Assembly (NCBI GenBank): GCA_937871285.1
Contig: CALMQS010000034.1
Coordinates: 1-64,000 of the forward strand
DNA: 64,000 nucleotides
Direction of reading: 5' to 3'
From: an uncultured Sphingobacteriales bacterium
GTDB lineage: Bacteria; Bacteroidota; Bacteroidia; Chitinophagales; Chitinophagaceae
Shown: one piece after another, positions 1-8,721 of the stretch
Layout: every line of letters begins with the position of its first letter
How positions within the stretch are numbered: position 1 is the first letter of the stretch
Notes under the pieces: generated by a model
Seen by the model: the letters and a program-made list of their open reading frames with translations, nothing else
What the model was told of the DNA's origin: nothing
The model's database searches: none
Made by a program: the position numbers and the translations under genes

Positions 1-92
1 TGCCTCATCATAAGTGACTGTTTTTTGTCAACCTATTTTAGGCATGCACACCCTGCAACCTGAGACCTGCAACTTGTACCCTGCACCCTGAA

Positions 93-956
93 TCAATCTC
101 CAATTTTCTTTGAATAAAACACAACGAATATGCCTGTGAGGGAAAGAATGGCTGAAATGAAATAAAAGCAAAGGCTTACGGAAACCGCCATGTCTTTATT
201 GAGCATCAATATGGAAGCCGCCCAAACAATGGCAATTTCACGGGCGCCCAACCCGCCGATGCTGAAAGGGAAAAGGGTAGCCAGCGTAGACAGCAGGAAT
301 ATCGTAAAATAAGCGGGATACGATTCCTGGCAACCCAGGGCTTTTAAAATAAAGGCCACGGCAACCAACTGGCAGCTTTGCACCAGCAGGGCCAAAAAAT
401 GTGTTTTAAAGAACCGAGCGCAATGCAATTTAAAAAAATAACGGATCACGAAGTAGTACAATACTGTACCTGCCGCAAAACCACCGGCTACCAGCCATGT
501 ATAACCGCCAAACAGGGGTACTGTTAATGAAAGTATTACAAGAATGAAGGCGAGCGCCCATAGCCCGCTCAGCCTGTCGAAGAAAACAGCACTGAAAAGC
601 TGTTTACGCGGTTTATTGTATTGCCTGTTCAGGGTAAGTATTTTATATCCGTCGCCGCCAATGCCGCCGGGTAAAAAAATATTATAGAACATTCCCTGTA
701 TATACAATATGATATTGCCTTTAACGGCTATGGGTAGTTGAATATTCCTGAAAAAATTCAATAAGCGAAAGGAAGAAATGACCTGGGAAACGGCGAAAAA
801 CAACAGGGCAGGAACGAACAGCCATACCGTTGCATTGTCCCATATGCGGGATAATGCCTGCAAATCTATTTTTGTATAAACCACCCATAAGGTAATGCCG
901 GTAACCGCTATTTTTAAAAAGAGCTTACCGGTATTCCACATCTTTTTTTTGTCCAT
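93..956 (-). CDS. Flippase-like integral membrane protein (LPG_synthase_TM / UPF0104 family)
   Basis: A 287-residue protein made almost entirely of hydrophobic segments (about 7-8 predicted helices). It carries two glycine-rich signatures typical of the lysylphosphatidylglycerol synthase transmembrane family: FLPGGIGGDGYK near residue 95 and SIGGLGARE near residue 230. The soluble synthase domain of MprF is absent, so it fits the short 'flippase-like' subgroup often found beside polyprenyl-phosphate glycosyltransferases. The frame stays open upstream, but I chose the ATG at 956 because it begins a normal short charged leader before the first helix. That start overlaps the preceding GT2 gene by 32 nt, which suggests translational coupling. 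By context it may move a lipid-linked sugar across the inner membrane, which is inference. An ATG at 941 is an alternative start. Confidence 0.8.
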   Translation of the reverse strand: MDKKKMWNTGKLFLKIAVTGITLWVVYTKIDLQALSRIWDNATVWLFVPALLFFAVSQVISSFRLLNFFRNIQLPIAVKGNIILYIQGMFYNIFLPGGIGGDGYKILTLNRQYNKPRKQLFSAVFFDRLSGLWALAFILVILSLTVPLFGGYTWLVAGGFAAGTVLYYFVIRYFFKLHCARFFKTHFLALLVQSCQLVAVAFILKALGCQESYPAYFTIFLLSTLATLFPFSIGGLGAREIAIVWAASILMLNKDMAVSVSLCFYFISAILSLTGIFVVFYSKKIGD

Positions 957-1884
957 GTACAATGCGCCTGATCTGGTACGTTTTTTTATTTCCTGATTCA
1001 AAATATATGCGGATACTGATCTCGGCCAGGAAGCCAATGGTTATTAGCTGTATTCCGCCCAGCAAAAGTATTAAACCTAAGATCAATAAAGGCTTGCCCC
1101 ATATGTCGTGTCCCGACAGTTTTAGTATCAGCAAATAAATATTGGTTATCATTCCGATAAAAAGCATAATAAAGCCTATACCACCAAAAAGGTGCATAGG
1201 CTTTTGAATATACTTCCTGAAAAACACCATCGTAATTAAATCAGACATCACTTTAAAGGTGCGCCCCAGTCCGTATTTCGATTTCCCGAACTGACGGTGA
1301 TGATGCTTTACATCTACCTGCACGATGCTGGCGCCCTGTAGCTTGGCCAGCACAGGTATAAAGCGATGCATTTCGCCATATAAGCCCAGGTCGTCTGCTA
1401 TTTCTTTTTTAAATACTTTTAATGTGCAGCCATAATCTTTAATGTGCACGCCGGTTAGCTTCCTGATCAGGTAATTAGCCATGCGGCTGGGCAGTTTACG
1501 TAGCAGGAATCCATCCTGCCGGTTCTTACGATTGCCTGCCACCACATCCCAGTCTTCGGTTTTGAGTTTATGGAGCATGTGCGGGATATCACTGCTGTCG
1601 TTTTGCATATCGCCGTCTAACAAGGCCACATACCTGCCTGTGGCATGCTCTATTCCTGCTGTCATGGCGGTGCTTTGCCCGTAATTTTTCCTTAGTTCAA
1701 TTAAGGTGATCCTTTCATCGGCTATGGTTCTGATCGCTTTTTGCGTCCCGTCTGTAGAGCCGTCATCTACAAAAATTACTTCATAATCAATACCCGATAA
1801 GTCAACCCTGAGTTTTTCCACCAGGCGGCCAACATTTTCTACTTCATTTAAAACCGTTATTACTATGGAAAGTTCAGGTGTCAT
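925..1884 (-). CDS. Glycosyltransferase family 2, DPM1/ArnC-like polyprenyl-phosphate sugar transferase
   Basis: A 319-residue protein. The N-terminal GT-A domain shows the nucleotide-sugar signature FVDDGSTDGT near residue 40 and the metal-binding stretch LLDGDMQND near residue 90. Two hydrophobic helices follow at about 230-255 and 265-290, the arrangement of membrane-anchored dolichol/polyprenyl-phosphate mannose (or glucose) synthases such as GtrB and ArnC. Family knowledge predicts transfer of a sugar from a nucleotide donor onto polyprenyl phosphate on the cytoplasmic face. It starts 9 nt after the GT39 gene and overlaps the flippase-like gene, forming a three-gene operon. The sugar transferred cannot be read from sequence. 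Confidence 0.88.
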   Translation of the reverse strand: MTPELSIVITVLNEVENVGRLVEKLRVDLSGIDYEVIFVDDGSTDGTQKAIRTIADERITLIELRKNYGQSTAMTAGIEHATGRYVALLDGDMQNDSSDIPHMLHKLKTEDWDVVAGNRKNRQDGFLLRKLPSRMANYLIRKLTGVHIKDYGCTLKVFKKEIADDLGLYGEMHRFIPVLAKLQGASIVQVDVKHHHRQFGKSKYGLGRTFKVMSDLITMVFFRKYIQKPMHLFGGIGFIMLFIGMITNIYLLILKLSGHDIWGKPLLILGLILLLGGIQLITIGFLAEISIRIYFESGNKKTYQIRRIVHGQKKDVEYR

Positions 1885-1893
1885 AACTGTATT

Positions 1894-3567
1894 TTAATGT
1901 GAAACCTTTAGCAGGTATAAGGTGTCCAACTGGCTTTGCCTGGTAGCGGGGTTCAGGAATGATGCTTTCAAACGGCTGATGCGAAAATGCTTACCCTCAT
2001 ATATTTCGGCAGGGGGAATAGCAGCCAGCTTTAATGAATCCATACCTTTTGTATCTGTAAGCAGCCAGAATGCATCACCCTGTTTATTTTTAATATCATC
2101 TAAAAAGAGGGTAGGAGAGAGGTGCCTGGTTTTGAAATCAAATGCAAAATTATAAGTATTGTAAAAGTAAGTTGCTGAAAGATCAATTTGTTTTTCTTTT
2201 GCAATAGCAGCCAGGTTCAGGCCGCCTTCATACCGCAGCAACTGCGGGTAGAAGAAAGAAAAAAGTATAAAGTTCACTAATGCAATTCCGGTAACGCTAA
2301 CCGTGGCAATTTTCATCAGCGGCTTCTTGTTATTGAGCGCCCACCAGCCTGTATACAAAACGGCTGCAAGGGCAGGTAAGCCTGTAAGAACGATATTGAC
2401 GTCAAAGCTCCACACGCATAAAATAACTACGAGAACAACAATAAGCATGGCAATGATGGCTTGAAGCCGGGTAATAATGCGTAAAGGCCTGTTGCGGGAT
2501 TGCGCATCCAGCTTCACCAGCTTAGCCGCAGTTAATATAGCCAGAAAAGGAAAAAGAATATTCAGATAATGCGGAAGCTGAAACTGTGAACCGGAGATCA
2601 CTATAAAAACAAACACAACAGTTCCTATAGTGAAAGCTTCGGTGTTGTGCAGGAATGCCAGCCTGGTTCTCCACAAATCTTTTAACCGGCTGCCTGCGGC
2701 ATAGTAAGCCAGGAGCGACCAGGGCAGGAATGCCCATAGCAGCGTATGAAAATAAAAGAAGTAATCTTTTTTACCGCCCCCCCAGTTTTTCCCATCCAGC
2801 CGTTCAATGTTTTGTCCCCATAAAATAAATTTTACACCCGAAATATGGGTCATTCCCCTGATCTCTTTTTCGGGATGCAGGTCGAACTGCAGGTAGTAGC
2901 AATACAGTACCGGGAGCATGAACACAAGGGTAAGCAACGCTATAGCTACCCATTTTATGTGAAACATGCCGGCAAAGTTGCGTTTATACAGCAGGTAAAA
3001 AAACAAGGCTGCGCAGGGAATAACAATACCTGCCATGCCTTTGGTTGAAAACCCGAGTGCCATAAATAAGGCTGCTGCTATTATGTTATACCATTTTTTT
3101 GTTATGCCGGCTTCCAGCAATTGCCAGGCTGCCAGGATGATGCAGGCCGTGAGTATGGCATCCATGCGTACATCCATGCAGGCAAGGATAAAGGCCTGGG
3201 CGGAAGCTAAAATTAACGCTGCAAGCCTTCCTGTTTCCGCATTGTACAGGCGTTTGCCCGTTTTGTAGGTGGCCCAAACAGCGGCAATGCTAAACAACAG
3301 GGAAGGCAGTTTATAAGCGAAGGGCGTTACACCAAATAAATGATAGCAGGCTGCGGCCAGCCAGAAAAGTAAATGCGGCTTATCTAAATAATCTTTTCCG
3401 CGGTCTATCAGATCTACGTAGTTATTGTTTTGGTACATGTGAAGGGCGATATTGGCATGGTGCGCTGCATCGCCGTTCATCAGGGGGATGAACAACCCTA
3501 GAATATAACAAACACTTAAAAGAAAGTATAAAAAAAAATATTGCTTCTTATCCCCGAAAGACATCAT
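1894..3567 (-). CDS. Glycosyltransferase family 39 (PMT_2, ArnT-like) membrane protein
   Basis: A 557-residue polytopic protein. The N-terminal luminal loop after the first helix contains an acidic NGDAAHHA segment and a downstream YLDKPHLLFW motif, matching the GT39/ArnT superfamily catalytic loop. About ten further hydrophobic segments follow, then a C-terminal soluble tail from about residue 450. Members use a polyprenyl-phosphate sugar as donor and act on the periplasmic side, transferring it to lipid A, protein or another acceptor. Two ATG codons are adjacent at the start (3567 and 3564). It is the first gene of the operon with the GT2 and flippase-like genes, which would make and present its donor. 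The acceptor is unknown. Confidence 0.87.
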   Translation of the reverse strand: MMSFGDKKQYFFLYFLLSVCYILGLFIPLMNGDAAHHANIALHMYQNNNYVDLIDRGKDYLDKPHLLFWLAAACYHLFGVTPFAYKLPSLLFSIAAVWATYKTGKRLYNAETGRLAALILASAQAFILACMDVRMDAILTACIILAAWQLLEAGITKKWYNIIAAALFMALGFSTKGMAGIVIPCAALFFYLLYKRNFAGMFHIKWVAIALLTLVFMLPVLYCYYLQFDLHPEKEIRGMTHISGVKFILWGQNIERLDGKNWGGGKKDYFFYFHTLLWAFLPWSLLAYYAAGSRLKDLWRTRLAFLHNTEAFTIGTVVFVFIVISGSQFQLPHYLNILFPFLAILTAAKLVKLDAQSRNRPLRIITRLQAIIAMLIVVLVVILCVWSFDVNIVLTGLPALAAVLYTGWWALNNKKPLMKIATVSVTGIALVNFILFSFFYPQLLRYEGGLNLAAIAKEKQIDLSATYFYNTYNFAFDFKTRHLSPTLFLDDIKNKQGDAFWLLTDTKGMDSLKLAAIPPAEIYEGKHFRISRLKASFLNPATRQSQLDTLYLLKVSH

Positions 3568-3714
3568 GATTATAATGTATAAGATTTTTCTTCCGGCGAG
3601 CCGGGCTTACATTTTTAGCCCGCAAAGTTATCTTATTCGTGAAACTAATCTGCTATAATCTAGCTTAGTATAGGGGTGTTCAATCCTGTTTGTGGTTAAC
3701 ATTATATTGCCGCG

Positions 3715-5859
3715 CTAATTCACAACAATTTCGCTCAGGAATATCCATCCGGGGCTTCCTTTGCTATTGTGCCATGGCGGTAGTGAGGCAACAGGATGAA
3801 GTATGATCTTCAGGCAATGCAGTTCTGCTGTTGTTAACTGAATGTTTTCCTGTAAGGATCTTGCCGGTTCATTTTTTTCGGGTACGCGGGGGGCCAGTTT
3901 ACCCAGCAATTGCATATGGCCTTCATCCATTCCGCCCCACACTTCTACTTTTGCGGGAGGAAAAATATGACCGCCTGTATTCTGCAGCATCTGCAGCAAT
4001 ATATTTTTGGGAGTAACCTTATTATTAAAGAAGAAATAGTACGCCGCTTCATTTTTCTGATAGCCCAGCCATTCTCCGTTAGAGAAGTTAGCGTAATCAC
4101 CCAATGCGCCATCCGTAAGCAAACCGGGTGTTTCCGCACTGTATTTCGGATCGGGTTTAGTGATAAAGGATATAGAATCGGGCGCAAATCCCTGCTTAAT
4201 GAAAGCAGCCTGCACCGGGGTGCTTCCGTACCATCCTTTTTTGTAGGCATTTGCAATCAGCGTAACCGATTCATTAATAGCAACAGGTTCGGTATATAGC
4301 AGGCCGCTCACACTGTCGGGTGGCGTTCCATCTAAAGTATACCGTATATCCACTCCTTTAAAAGGATGGCGGATCTCAATTGTTGTTGTTTTATTAAAGA
4401 TGCCCTGCGGCGTTTTTATAACGGGAGGACTCAACGCTACCATTACATCTCCATTGTCTATGAAACCCGTTTCAATGTATACGTTTGAAAACTTAGCTTT
4501 AAGCGGCTGAAGCTGCACGCTGTCTATTTTAGTATCCCATACAAATACCGATTTCAGTTCCGGGAGTGGTAATATTTTTTCTAAGGCGGGGGCCGTAACA
4601 GCAGTGCCCGACAACGTTAGTTCACGCAGCTTGGTTAAGGTGCCTAATTGCTCTACTCCCTTCGCAGTAACATCCGTATAATTAAGGTTAAGCTTCTCTA
4701 TGTTAGTGAGTTGCCGGATCAGTTTTATGTCTTCATCTTTCACCGGCAGGCGGGAAAGGTTCAATTCAACGATTTGTTGTTTTAATGGCAGGAGTTCTTC
4801 CAATGCTTTTGAAGTAAAAATATTACGGCCATATAAATTAACCGAAAGCGCCGGTGAGTTTTTTCCCAGGGGCACAATTATGCGGTAGTTATTATTTAAA
4901 GCAAGTATTTTCTTTTCGTCTGCCGCTTTAAAATCATATACGGGCTGTGTGGGTACAGCAGGCTGTAAATAAGCGGTGGCCAGTATACGGAAAGTATCCT
5001 GTTCGGGAAGGCTGAATAATTTATCTTCGGTTGCCGCGCCTGCTTTTATCCAGGCATATAACAGCGCAGATTCCGTTTCTGTTAATTGCGGTTTGGAAGC
5101 GGGGGGCATATGTTTCTTGTCGTCCATTGGTAAATGCAGGCGCCGGATCAGCAGGCTGGTGTCGGGCTGACCCGGGATGAACAATGGTCCCGATTTACCG
5201 CCTGCCAGAAGGCCCTCCATATTTTCGAGCAGCAATTCGCCCTTGAGTTTTGATGTACTGTGGCAGCTTGTACATTTGCTTTCCAGGATGGGTTGAATTA
5301 CATCGGCAAACACAACCGCTTTATCGGGCGGCGTTAAATCTCTTTGCTGCTTTTGAATGGGCGCCAGCACATAGTTTTCTCCATGGGTTAGGTTAGCGCC
5401 CCAATGCCCTGTTATGATAATGGTAAAAGTGGCAACAATGGTAAACAGCTTCGTAAATACCACATGCTTTACCAGGAAATTATGGTAGGAGTAAAAAAGA
5501 AACCCCAGTATTGCGATGCTTACACCGCCCCATTTGTGCAGGAGTAATACATTGCCTTCACCGGCATCTTCCAGCGATAATAACATGCCTAATATAGCGG
5601 TAATTACTGCCGATAAAGCCGCCACAAGCCGCAACAGCGCAAGCCATTCATTGTCCGCTCCTTTACCAACGGGGATCCACATTGTAAAAAAAGAGATCAG
5701 CAGCAAAACGATAGGGAAATGAAGGAACATAGGATGCAATCTGCCAGCTACGGCAAGCCACGAGGGGATCTGCAGGAAACTTTCAAATACTACTAAAAAA
5801 AGAAGAAAGACCATGCTGCCGAATAATATCCCACCACCAATTCTTTTAACTGTTTGCAT
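3715..5859 (-). CDS. Membrane-anchored Planctomycete-type cytochrome c with LRR and chitobiase-C-like domains
   Basis: A 714-residue multidomain protein. Residues 1-155 form about five hydrophobic helices resembling a DUF2231 membrane domain. Residues about 180-285 are a PSCyt1 domain with one c-type heme motif, C196-T-S-C199-H200, followed by the MPPASKPQLT segment typical of the family. Residues about 330-460 are leucine-rich repeats (LNLNYTDVTAKGVEQL and similar). Residues about 465-550 resemble the CHB_HEX_C_1 beta-sandwich (IRYTLDGTPP). The rest resembles a discoidin-like carbohydrate-binding domain. The soluble part is expected in the periplasm. It lies downstream of the NHL, DUF1501 and DUF1553 genes on the same strand. 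Its exact role is unknown; electron transfer from a surface oxidation system is inference. Confidence 0.8.
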   Translation of the reverse strand: MQTVKRIGGGILFGSMVFLLFLVVFESFLQIPSWLAVAGRLHPMFLHFPIVLLLISFFTMWIPVGKGADNEWLALLRLVAALSAVITAILGMLLSLEDAGEGNVLLLHKWGGVSIAILGFLFYSYHNFLVKHVVFTKLFTIVATFTIIITGHWGANLTHGENYVLAPIQKQQRDLTPPDKAVVFADVIQPILESKCTSCHSTSKLKGELLLENMEGLLAGGKSGPLFIPGQPDTSLLIRRLHLPMDDKKHMPPASKPQLTETESALLYAWIKAGAATEDKLFSLPEQDTFRILATAYLQPAVPTQPVYDFKAADEKKILALNNNYRIIVPLGKNSPALSVNLYGRNIFTSKALEELLPLKQQIVELNLSRLPVKDEDIKLIRQLTNIEKLNLNYTDVTAKGVEQLGTLTKLRELTLSGTAVTAPALEKILPLPELKSVFVWDTKIDSVQLQPLKAKFSNVYIETGFIDNGDVMVALSPPVIKTPQGIFNKTTTIEIRHPFKGVDIRYTLDGTPPDSVSGLLYTEPVAINESVTLIANAYKKGWYGSTPVQAAFIKQGFAPDSISFITKPDPKYSAETPGLLTDGALGDYANFSNGEWLGYQKNEAAYYFFFNNKVTPKNILLQMLQNTGGHIFPPAKVEVWGGMDEGHMQLLGKLAPRVPEKNEPARSLQENIQLTTAELHCLKIILHPVASLPPWHNSKGSPGWIFLSEIVVN

Positions 5860-6186
5860 GTATGTTGCTATAATTTTTAATTGTTGTATATATCAACCTG
5901 CTTCACCTGTTTACATCAACAAAGCAATACCGGTGTTGTGTAAAACAAATGTGAAACCTGCCAGCCGGCAGGCTGGCGTAAGAAGGTGAGAGATGGTGAA
6001 TAGTGAGCGATGAAATTCACTATGCACTTCCACACCCTTATTACCCCGCGGTCTGACGCTCCTTCATCGCGTACCGGCCGCGGCATTTTTGCTGTCCAGC
6101 TTCTGACATTTATCTTCTCACGCTTCAGGTCTCACCACTCACCACTTACTACTTACCACTTACCACTTACTACTTATCACTTACCA
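5860..6186. repeat. Intergenic region with hairpins and low-complexity words
   Basis: A 327-nt stretch with no gene. It contains a short hairpin at about 5957-5974 (GCCAGCC, loop GGCA, GGCTGGC), a REP-like hairpin at 6046-6083, and at about 6125-6185 a run of reiterated words of the form accacttactacttaccac. The same word family occurs near 32500-32550 and 39970-40015. Confidence 0.7.
6046..6083. repeat. REP-like hairpin repeat, copy 1
   Basis: The ends are CCGCGG at 6046-6051 and 6078-6083. The interior begins GCGGTCTGACG and continues CTCCTTC. It aligns with the element at 30931-30967, differing by a 3-nt indel and a few substitutions, some of them compensating at the stem. It looks like a dispersed intergenic hairpin repeat. 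Confidence 0.65.
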
Positions 6187-7212
6187 TCACACCCTGCTGA
6201 ACTTGTACGGGTATACTTTGTTTGACGCCCATTGTGCCACGTAAATGCTTCCTTCATCATCAACGCACACATCATGCGGATGAACAAATATTTTTTCCTT
6301 CTGCAACATGGGCTGTAATTTTCCGTCTTTGTATACCGGCGCTGTTCCGCCGATATTGGAAACCACTTTATTGTTTTTATCTAATATGGTTACAAAGCCG
6401 GTTCCCGGAGCATTTAAGTCGGGTGAGCGCAATACCGCGGCATACAGGTGATCGCCATGTATAACCGGCCGGCAAACACAGGCGCCGGGCAATTCAATTA
6501 CTTCTATCAGCTTTCCGTCTAATGAAAATCTTTTAAAGCAGTTGCGGGTACGGTCGGTGATCAGTAAAGTAGGGGTTCCCTGCCTGCTGTCAACCGTTAT
6601 GCCATGCGCATTGTCGAGGTTGGCCGTGGTATCTCCTTTGCCTCCGAAGAAATGCTTCAGTTTCCCTTTTTCATCATAGTGCATTATATATTGCGCGCCA
6701 TAGCCATCGGCAATATAAAAATCTCCGTTATCAAGCACTGTTGTTTCTGTAGGAACAAATGCTTCTTTGTTTTTATACACGCCGGTCTCTTCCGGGTAGT
6801 CTATAGTAAACAGCAACCTGCCATCTATTGTTGTTTTATATACCTGGTGCTTACTGGTATCGGTAATAAAGAGGTATTCTTCTCCACCGGCACGATGTAG
6901 TGTTAGCCCGTGCGCGCCCGGAAATTGATGGCCCCAGCTTTCTTTTAATTTGCCCGATTTGTTGTAGATAAGAATATTGTTTTTTGTTTCATTTGTAAGT
7001 AAAACAATACGTCCCTTCTTATCCTGTATCATTTCGTGGCAGTCATTTACAGGATATTTTTCGGGGTTTAAGGCGCCCCATTTTACATTCATGCGATAGC
7101 GCATATCATTGTGCCCGTACACGGGATCATTTTTTCCGGCAAACATATCATTGGTAATAGCCATGGCGCCTGCTGCAAACCCGGCGTTTTTTAAAAATTT
7201 TCTTCTGTTCAT
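6187..7212 (-). CDS. Tat-exported NHL-repeat six-bladed beta-propeller protein
   Basis: A 341-residue protein. The N-terminus has a twin-arginine motif (NRRKFLKNAG) followed by a short hydrophobic stretch, indicating Tat export. The rest is built of NHL-like blades with recurring patterns such as AHGITVDSRQG, ADGYGAQYIMHYD and VHPHDVCVDDEGSIYVAQW. Such propellers act as scaffolds or as secreted hydrolases/lyases; no catalytic residues could be assigned here. It lies 48 nt downstream of the DUF1501 gene in the same direction, inside the cytochrome cluster. Export by Tat suggests it is folded, perhaps with a metal, before crossing the membrane (inference). Confidence 0.82.
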   Translation of the reverse strand: MNRRKFLKNAGFAAGAMAITNDMFAGKNDPVYGHNDMRYRMNVKWGALNPEKYPVNDCHEMIQDKKGRIVLLTNETKNNILIYNKSGKLKESWGHQFPGAHGLTLHRAGGEEYLFITDTSKHQVYKTTIDGRLLFTIDYPEETGVYKNKEAFVPTETTVLDNGDFYIADGYGAQYIMHYDEKGKLKHFFGGKGDTTANLDNAHGITVDSRQGTPTLLITDRTRNCFKRFSLDGKLIEVIELPGACVCRPVIHGDHLYAAVLRSPDLNAPGTGFVTILDKNNKVVSNIGGTAPVYKDGKLQPMLQKEKIFVHPHDVCVDDEGSIYVAQWASNKVYPYKFSRV

Positions 7213-7260
7213 AAGGGGATAAAAAATAAATTAAAGTATAATTTAGCTATAGAACGATTG

Positions 7261-8715
7261 CTATGCAATAATATCCCTGACCACCGTACCAGACACATCC
7301 GTTAACCTGTACCTTCTTCCCTGGAAGCGGTAGGTAAGTCTTTCATGATCAAAGCCCAGCTGGTTTAAAATGGTAGCATGAAAATCGTTGATGTGTACCG
7401 GATTCTTAACAATGTTATACCCGAACTCATCGGTTTCTCCATAAACCATTCCGGGTTTAATGCCGCCTCCGGCCATCCAGATGGAAAAGCAGCGGGGATG
7501 ATGATCCCTGCCGTAATTATCTTCACTCATAGCGCCCTGGCAATAATTGGTTCTGCCAAACTCACCGCCCCATATTACTAACGTTTCATCTAATAATCCT
7601 CTTTGTTTGAGATCGGTGATCAATGCGGCGGACGGCTGATCCACATCTTTCGCCTGCCCTCTCATTTCATTAGGCAGGTTGCCATGCTGATCCCATCCCT
7701 GGTGATATAATTGTATAAAGCGAACGCCGTTTTCCGACAGCTTGCGTGCCAGCAGGCAATTGGCGGCATAGGTACCGGGTACCAGGCATTCCGACCCGTA
7801 GAGCTTTACAATATCGTCCGATTCTTTTGATACGTCCATGATTTCCGGTACAGCGGTTTGCATCCGGTAAGCCATTTCGTACTGCTGTATTTTGGTAGCA
7901 ATTTCGGGATCGCCAAAATTTTTGAGCTGTATTTCATTCAACGCAGCAACCTTGTCTAACATTTTGCGGCGGGCTTCCCTGTCCATACCATCAGGATCCT
8001 GTAAATATAAAATAGGGTTTTCACCGCTGCTGAACTGCACGCCCTGGTGAATGGAATCTAAAAATCCGTTCGACCATAATTTCGAATATACGCCCTGCCC
8101 GTTTCCTTTACCGCGGGACAGCAGCACACAAAAGGCAGGCAGATTTTTATTTTCCGTTCCCAGTCCGTAGCTCACCCATGAACCCATGCTGGGGCGGTTT
8201 CCCTGCTGCGCGCCGGTTTGAAAAAAGGTTAAAGCCGGATCGTGGTTGATGGCTTCGGTATGCAGGGATCTTACGATGCAAAGGTCATCTACCACCTTGG
8301 CCATGTGCGGGAATATTTCGCTTACCCACGCACCTGATTGCCCATGCTGGTTAAATTTATAGTAAGAGCCTACCAGCGGAAATGATTTTTGCCCGGAGGT
8401 CATGCCCGTCAGCCGCTGTCCCTGCCGGATGGATTCGGGTAGATCCTGTCCCATCATTTTATTGAGCGTGGGCTTATAATCAAATGTTTCCAATTGGGAG
8501 GGTGCGCCATTCTGGAACAGGTAGATCACTCTTTTTGCTTTAGGCGCAAAATGAGGGATGCCGGGCATAAATCCCGCTTCTTCTTCCACGGCTCCGTCAA
8601 AAAGACCGGGAATGAGAAGGGAGCCGAGGGCGGCGCTGCCGAGCCCGATGCTCATACGCGATAAAAACTTACGGCGGTTAATATTCAGCCCGTGTTGTAA
8701 TAATTCTTTATCCAT
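7261..8715 (-). CDS. DUF1501 family Tat-exported protein (alkaline phosphatase/sulfatase-like fold)
   Basis: About 484 residues. A twin-arginine signal ([12 protein letters not shown]) is near residue 13, followed by a hydrophobic core. The body matches DUF1501: [17 protein letters not shown] near residue 70, [11 protein letters not shown] near 345, and a C-terminal [27 protein letters not shown] region near 385-420. DUF1501 belongs to the alkaline-phosphatase/sulfatase-like superfamily and is almost always encoded next to a PSCyt1-DUF1549-DUF1553 protein, as here (gap of only a few nt). The ATG at 8715 is preceded by an in-frame GTG at 8718, so either may start it. The substrate is unknown. 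Confidence 0.87.
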   Translation of the reverse strand: [484 protein letters not shown]

Positions 8716-8721
8716 CACACT

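Noticed and set aside
3830..4300. Plus-strand open frames opposite the cytochrome/LRR gene
   Set aside because: They are antisense shadows of a well-supported gene with recognisable domains; no independent homology or start signals.
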